Shown: positions 13,442 through 17,339 of the stretch, piece after piece | How the letters are laid out: each line of letters begins with the position of its first letter | Numbering within the stretch: position 1 is the first letter of the stretch | Source: an uncultured Acidimicrobiales bacterium | GTDB lineage: Bacteria > Actinomycetota > Acidimicrobiia > Acidimicrobiales > Iamiaceae | Reading direction: 5' to 3' | DNA: 17,339 nt | Assembly (NCBI GenBank): GCA_937926025.1 | Contig: CALANQ010000474.1 | Location: 1 to 17,339 of the forward strand | Translations under genes and position numbers: made by a program | The notes under the pieces: generated by a model | Databases searched by the model: none | Told to the model about the DNA's origin: nothing | The model's input: only the letters and a program-made list of their open reading frames with translations

Positions 13442-15121
13442 GTGACCCTCAGCTACGAAGAAGCCTCCGCCCAGATCACCGCGCCCGGCGAGCGGTACGA
13501 GACCCACGAGGTGGTCGTCCACGGCATCACCTACACCGCGTTCAAGGGAGCGCCGTCGTCGCTCAAGGAGCTGGCCGACCTCACCCGCCTCTACGGCGAC
13601 ACCGAGTACCTGGTCTACGAGGACGAGCGGTACACGTACGCCGACGTCTACGCCCGGGCCGACGGCATCGCCGCCGCCCTGGTGAACGACTACGGCGTCC
13701 AGAAGGGCGACCGGGTGGCCATCGCCATGCGGAACTACCCGGAGTGGATCATCACCTACCTCGGCGCGCTGTCGATCGGCGCCGTGGTGGTGTCCATGAA
13801 CGCCTGGTGGACCGCCGACGAGATGGCCTACGGCCTGGAGGACTCCGGCGCCAAGGTCCTGGTGGCCGACCTCGAGCGGGTCGAGCGCAGCCGCGACGCG
13901 GCGGCCTCGCTGGGCCTGCGCACCATCGGGGTCCGCCTCGACGAGGAGGAGGTGCCGCCCGGCGTGGAGCGCTGGGAGGACGTCGTGGTGGTGGGTGCCA
14001 CCCGGCCCGAGGTGGAGGTCGGCCCCGACGACGACGCCACCATCCTCTACACCTCCGGCACCACCGGCCGCCCCAAGGGCGCCGTGTCCACCCACCGGGC
14101 CATCGTGCAGGCGCTCATGGGCTTCGGCTGCAAGACGTCCATCGACTCGCTGCGCCGCCCCGAGGAGGCCGCCGGCCGGACCGGGGCGCCGGTGTTCATC
14201 CTGATCGTGCCGCTGTTCCACGTCACCGGGAACGTGCCGGTCTTCCTCGGATCACTCGCCTCGGGTCTCAAGCTCGTGATCATGCACAAGTGGGATCCGG
14301 GTCAGGCCCTCCAGCTCATCGAGCGGGAGCGGGTCACCAACTTCATCGGCGTCCCCACCCAGAGCTGGGACCTGCTGGAGCACCCCGACTTCGAGAAGTA
14401 CGACACGTCCACCCTCACGTCGGTGGGCGGCGGCGGGGCCCCGGCGCCGCCGCAGCTGGTCGGCCGGGTCGGCAGCTCGTTCAAGACCGCCAAGCCCAAC
14501 ATCGGCTACGGCATGACCGAGACCAACGCCTACGGCCCCGGCAACTCGGGCGCCGACTACGAGTCCCATCCCACCAGCACCGGCCGGTCCACGCCGATCC
14601 TCACCGTCGAGATCCGTGACACCGACGCTCGGCCCGTCCCCGCGGGCCAGCCCGGTGAGATCTGGATGAAGGGCCCCAACGTCATCCGGGGCTACTGGAA
14701 CAAGCCGGAGGCCACCGCCGAGACCATCGTCGACGGCTGGCTGCGCACCGGCGACCTCGGCCGCATGGACGAGGACGGGTTCCTCTACATCGAGGACCGG
14801 GCCAAGGACATGATCCTGCGCGGCGGCGAGAACGTGTACAGCGCCGAGGTCGAGGCCGCCATCTACGAGCACCCGTCGGTGTACGAGGCCGCGGTGTTCG
14901 GGCTTCCGCACGAGCGACTGGGCGAGGAGGTGGCCGTGGCCATCGTCCCCCGGGAGGGCGAGACCATCGACACGGACCAGCTCCGCACGTTCCTGGCCGA
15001 CCACATCCCGCCGTTCAAGACCCCGTCGAAGGTGTTCTCTTTCGACGAGGCCCTGCCCCGCAACCCCGCCGGCAAGATCCTGAAGCGCCAGCTCCGCGAC
15101 GAGCTGACCGAAGCGGACTGA
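13442..15121 (+). CDS. Class I adenylate-forming ligase (acyl-CoA synthetase, FadD-like)
   Basis: This 559-residue enzyme should activate a carboxylic acid with ATP to an acyl-AMP and pass it to coenzyme A. Motifs are complete: P-loop YTSGTTGRPKGA (203-214), substrate-site region VPLFHVTGN (256-264), GYGMTETN (355-362), GWLRTGDLG with D438 (432-440), the hinge segment RAKDMILRGGENVYSAEVE (453-471) and the catalytic lysine K545 in NPAGKILKRQ. The long N-terminal 40 residues and overall length match medium/long-chain acyl-CoA synthetases; the true substrate is not readable. The GTG start at 13442 has no Shine-Dalgarno, and a candidate promoter puts the transcript start at or next to it, so a leaderless mRNA is likely. 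It ends 6 bases from the convergent MFS stop. No beta-oxidation gene is adjacent, though an SDR lies nearby. Confidence 0.95.
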   Translation: MTLSYEEASAQITAPGERYETHEVVVHGITYTAFKGAPSSLKELADLTRLYGDTEYLVYEDERYTYADVYARADGIAAALVNDYGVQKGDRVAIAMRNYPEWIITYLGALSIGAVVVSMNAWWTADEMAYGLEDSGAKVLVADLERVERSRDAAASLGLRTIGVRLDEEEVPPGVERWEDVVVVGATRPEVEVGPDDDATILYTSGTTGRPKGAVSTHRAIVQALMGFGCKTSIDSLRRPEEAAGRTGAPVFILIVPLFHVTGNVPVFLGSLASGLKLVIMHKWDPGQALQLIERERVTNFIGVPTQSWDLLEHPDFEKYDTSTLTSVGGGGAPAPPQLVGRVGSSFKTAKPNIGYGMTETNAYGPGNSGADYESHPTSTGRSTPILTVEIRDTDARPVPAGQPGEIWMKGPNVIRGYWNKPEATAETIVDGWLRTGDLGRMDEDGFLYIEDRAKDMILRGGENVYSAEVEAAIYEHPSVYEAAVFGLPHERLGEEVAVAIVPREGETIDTDQLRTFLADHIPPFKTPSKVFSFDEALPRNPAGKILKRQLRDELTEAD

Positions 15122-15131
15122 CCCGGGTCAG
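15118..15131. repeat. 14-bp palindrome holding both convergent stop codons
   Basis: CTGACCCGGGTCAG is a perfect palindrome in which TGA (15119-15121) ends the ligase and, on the other strand, TGA (15130-15128) ends the MFS gene. The two genes have only 6 bases between them and no terminator with a T-run, so overlapping transcripts are expected. The symmetry may be chance or a small bidirectional signal. Confidence 0.5.
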
Positions 15132-16594
15132 GTCACCTGGGCGGGGACCCGGTCGGGTAGCCGGGCCGACGCCAGCAGGCCGACGACGGCCACCACCAGC
15201 GCCAGCACGAACACCCCCGTGACGCCGCGCGCCACGGACCAGCCGGCCTGATCGGCCAGCGCCACCACCCCGCCGGCCAGACCGGTGCCGAGGGCGATGC
15301 CCAGGCCGTCGCTGAGCTGGATGGCCGCGCTGGTGGCGCCCTCCTGGCCGGGCGGCGCCAGCGCGAGGACCGTCACCGCCTGCGGCGCGTAGGCCAGCCC
15401 GATGGCGAAGCCGCCGGCGCCCCACGCCACGACCGTGAGGGCGATGGGCGCGCCCTGGGCGACGGCCACCATGCCGATCAGCGAGGCGATGAGCACGACG
15501 AACCCGATCTGGTCGAGCCGCCGCGGGCCGAGCCGGCCGATCAGCCGCTCCTGCACCCACGACGCCGCGGTCCAGCAGAACGTGCACAGGGCCAGCGCGG
15601 CCCCGCCGATCCACTCCGCCTTGCCCCGGCCGTCGGTGACCGTGAGGGTCACGAACGCGTCGGCCGAGAAGAACGCGAAGGTCAGCAGGCCGCGCAGCGC
15701 GACGGTGGCCGGGATCCCCGGAGCCAGCCGCACGGTTCCCGCCGGGAGCAGGTGGATCACGCAGTAGGCCGAGACCGGTGCGCCCACCAGCGCCAGCAGC
15801 ACGGCGACCGGGAGCGGGGGGCCGCTGCCGGCGGCGAACACCATGCCCACGGCCACCACCAGCACGATCAGGAGGCGCAGCCGGGCGCGATCGCTGTCGT
15901 GACGGCGGGCGGCGGCGGCCCGCCGCCCGTTCGGCACCGTCAGGCGCTCCCCCGCCTCGGGCGGCCCGAGGTGCCGGAGCGCCGGAGCGGTGAGCACGCC
16001 GGCGACGACGACCAGCGGGACCAGGACGAGGAACACCGCCCTCCAGGTCATGGCGTGCTCCAGGCCGAGCGCGGCCGCCGGACCGATGGCGGCGGGCACC
16101 ACCCAGGCTGTGGAGGTGACGGCGAACATCCGGGGCCGCAGTGGCGCGGGGATGCCGCGGGCGACGGCCACGTAGGCGGTGGCCGGGATGGCCCCGGCAC
16201 CGAACCCTTGGAGGCACCGGCCGACCACCAGCACGAACATGCTGTTGGCGAACCCGCCGATGACCAGCCCGACCGCGAACAGCCCGAGCCCCGCCGCGTA
16301 GGGGAGCAGGAGGCCGTGCCGGTCGGCCATCTGGCCCGCCACCACGATGCCGAGGAGGGAGCCGAGGAAGAAGCCGCTGAACACCCAGCCGTAGAGGGTG
16401 AGGCCGCCGAGGTCGTCCTTGACGGTGGGCATGACGGTGGCGATGGCCAGTGCTTCGAACGCCACCAGCGTGATGGTGAGCACCAGACCGACCACCAGCG
16501 GCCGCCGCTGCGGCGCCCACAGCCCGCCCACGACCGCGTCCTCGCCGTCCTCGCCCGGTACGGCGTCGACAGTGGTGGGCGGTTCGATCGACAT
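15128..16594 (-). CDS. MFS transporter, DHA2/EmrB-like, about 14 TM segments
   Basis: This 488-residue integral membrane protein is predicted to export drugs or other small molecules by proton antiport. After a 32-residue acidic cytosolic N-terminus, about 14 hydrophobic segments can be counted, the first at 33-54. Family motifs are present: PTVKDDLG after TM1 (56-63), motif A GQMADRHG with D91 and R92, motif B RCLQGFGAG (126-134), and a motif C-like AWVVPAAIGPAAALG in TM5, followed by TWRAVFLVLVPL as in DHA2 exporters. A basic cytosolic loop (around 215-240, RRAAAARRHDSDRAR) splits the halves. The ATG at 16594 has no Shine-Dalgarno; TACACT lies 10 bases upstream, so the message may be nearly leaderless. 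It converges on the acyl-CoA ligase and follows the SDR gene by 122 bases. The substrate is unknown. Confidence 0.93.
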   Translation of the reverse strand: MSIEPPTTVDAVPGEDGEDAVVGGLWAPQRRPLVVGLVLTITLVAFEALAIATVMPTVKDDLGGLTLYGWVFSGFFLGSLLGIVVAGQMADRHGLLLPYAAGLGLFAVGLVIGGFANSMFVLVVGRCLQGFGAGAIPATAYVAVARGIPAPLRPRMFAVTSTAWVVPAAIGPAAALGLEHAMTWRAVFLVLVPLVVVAGVLTAPALRHLGPPEAGERLTVPNGRRAAAARRHDSDRARLRLLIVLVVAVGMVFAAGSGPPLPVAVLLALVGAPVSAYCVIHLLPAGTVRLAPGIPATVALRGLLTFAFFSADAFVTLTVTDGRGKAEWIGGAALALCTFCWTAASWVQERLIGRLGPRRLDQIGFVVLIASLIGMVAVAQGAPIALTVVAWGAGGFAIGLAYAPQAVTVLALAPPGQEGATSAAIQLSDGLGIALGTGLAGGVVALADQAGWSVARGVTGVFVLALVVAVVGLLASARLPDRVPAQVT

Positions 16595-16603
16595 GGCCGC
16601 CCG

Positions 16604-16609
16604 AGTGTA
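16604..16609 (-). promoter_or_regulatory. Candidate -10 box of the MFS gene
   Basis: On the minus strand TACACT (16609-16604) matches the TAnnnT pattern and lies 9 bases before the ATG at 16594, which would put the transcript start within a few bases of the start codon. No good -35 is seen at the right spacing, so the call is weak. Confidence 0.35.
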
Positions 16610-16642
16610 CGGACCACCCCGTCACCCCACCCGCCCCCGATC

Positions 16643-16694
16643 CGAACTTCGTAGGCCAGCCCCACCAGACCGTCGCCGTCACCTACGAAGTTCG
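16643..16694. repeat. 13-bp inverted repeat with 26-base spacer between SDR and MFS genes
   Basis: CGAACTTCGTAGG (16643-16655) and its exact complement (16682-16694) flank 26 bases. Each arm also contains a smaller palindrome, CGAA-C-TTCG. It begins 22 bases after the SDR stop and ends 48 bases before the MFS start. No T-run follows on either strand, so a simple intrinsic terminator is doubtful. It could be a paired operator for the exporter, a large-loop terminator, or one copy of a dispersed repeat. Confidence 0.6.
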
Positions 16695-16716
16695 ATGCGG
16701 GGAGAGGGCCGAGGGG

Positions 16717-17339
16717 TCAGTGGGTGGTCTGGCCGCCGTCGACCACGAGGCACTGGCCGGTCATGAAGGTCGACGCATCGCTGGCCAGGAACAGGGCGGC
16801 GGTGGCGATCTCGTCGGGGGTGCCCATGCGGCCCATCGGCTGACCGGCCAGCATGAGCTGCTGGAACTCCGGCGGGTTGTTGCGCACCATGTCGGTGTCG
16901 ATGACCCCGGGCGCCAGCGCGTTGACCCGGATGCCCGACGCCGCCAGCTCCGCGGCCATCGACCGGGTCAGCGACAGCAGGGCGCTCTTCCCCGACAGGT
17001 ACATGGCCATGCCGTAGCCGCTGGTGAAGATGCCGCAGCTGACCAGGTTCACCACCGCGGCGTGGTCGCTCTCCCGCAGGTGCGCGAGGGCGTGCTGGAC
17101 GAGGAACAGCCCGGCCCGGATGTTGGTGTCGGTGGACTTCTGCCACGCCTCGGCGGTGATGGAGCCGATGGGCTGGGTCAGCGCGTTGGCCGCGTTGTTG
17201 ATGACGATGTCGACCCCGCCGAACTCGGAGACGGTCCGCTCGACGAGCCGCTCGAGATCGCCGAGGTCGCCCACGTGGGTGGCGACGCCGATCGCGGTCC
17301 CACCCTCGGACCGGATCTCCCCGGCCGCGGCCTCGCAGG
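16717..17339 (-). CDS. Short-chain dehydrogenase/reductase, 5' end cut by window
   Basis: This is a classical SDR oxidoreductase using NAD(P)H; 206 residues are visible and the N-terminal part with the TGxxxGxG cofactor loop lies beyond the window (about 45 residues missing for a 250-residue family). Numbering from the first whole codon, the catalytic tetrad is complete: N72 in TNIRAGLFL, S100 in LVSCG, Y113 and K117 in YLSGK. NNAA (47-50) stands in the usual NNAG position, and NALAPGVIDTDM (139-150) and the C-terminal FMTGQCLVVDGGQ are typical of the SDR core. A GTG at 17274 is not a real start because conserved residues continue upstream of it. The substrate is not clear. Its place upstream of an exporter and near an acyl-CoA ligase hints at lipid or secondary metabolism, but that is only neighbourhood. 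Confidence 0.95.
   Translation of the reverse strand, partial: CEAAAGEIRSEGGTAIGVATHVGDLGDLERLVERTVSEFGGVDIVINNAANALTQPIGSITAEAWQKSTDTNIRAGLFLVQHALAHLRESDHAAVVNLVSCGIFTSGYGMAMYLSGKSALLSLTRSMAAELAASGIRVNALAPGVIDTDMVRNNPPEFQQLMLAGQPMGRMGTPDEIATAALFLASDASTFMTGQCLVVDGGQTTH

Overview
The window is a GC-rich stretch with strong G/C bias at third codon positions, GTG and TTG starts beside ATG, very little intergenic DNA and actinobacterial-type proteins. This suggests an Actinomycetota chromosome, possibly from the Acidimicrobiia; that lineage is a guess, since no rRNA or other taxonomic marker is present. I see no tRNA, rRNA, CRISPR array, insertion sequence or phage gene. No gap between genes exceeds 300 bases. 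Both end genes are cut by the window.

Left part (1-4187, minus strand): a conserved RNA/translation block read in the order rpsO (ribosomal protein S15), pnp (polynucleotide phosphorylase), M16 zinc peptidase. A stable hairpin follows rpsO, and a strong intrinsic terminator sits between pnp and the peptidase. ribF, often a neighbour of rpsO in bacteria, lies on the same strand at 10944-11900, about 6.7 kb upstream.

Middle (4425-10857): the DNA between ribF and rpsO holds one small plus-strand gene of unknown function and a minus-strand signalling group. That group is an alpha/beta hydrolase, a PAS-GGDEF-EAL protein whose GGDEF site is destroyed but whose EAL site looks intact, a soluble tandem-PAS hybrid histidine kinase, and a NarL-type response regulator overlapping the kinase by 8 bases. 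It reads as an intracellular sensing module combining a phosphorelay with c-di-GMP breakdown.

Right part (10944-17339): ribF and rsgA diverge from a 275-base region that holds a 12-codon upstream ORF with the best Shine-Dalgarno sequence I found here. rsgA is followed by a 195-base region packed with interlocking inverted repeats, then a long-chain-type acyl-CoA/AMP ligase that may be translated from a leaderless message. A convergent 14-TM MFS exporter and a partial SDR oxidoreductase, both on the minus strand, finish the window; a 13-bp inverted repeat with a 26-base spacer separates them.

No wholly new system is proven. The best leads are the structured rsgA-ligase intergenic region, the short upstream ORF before rsgA, and the PAS/kinase/EAL signalling group.
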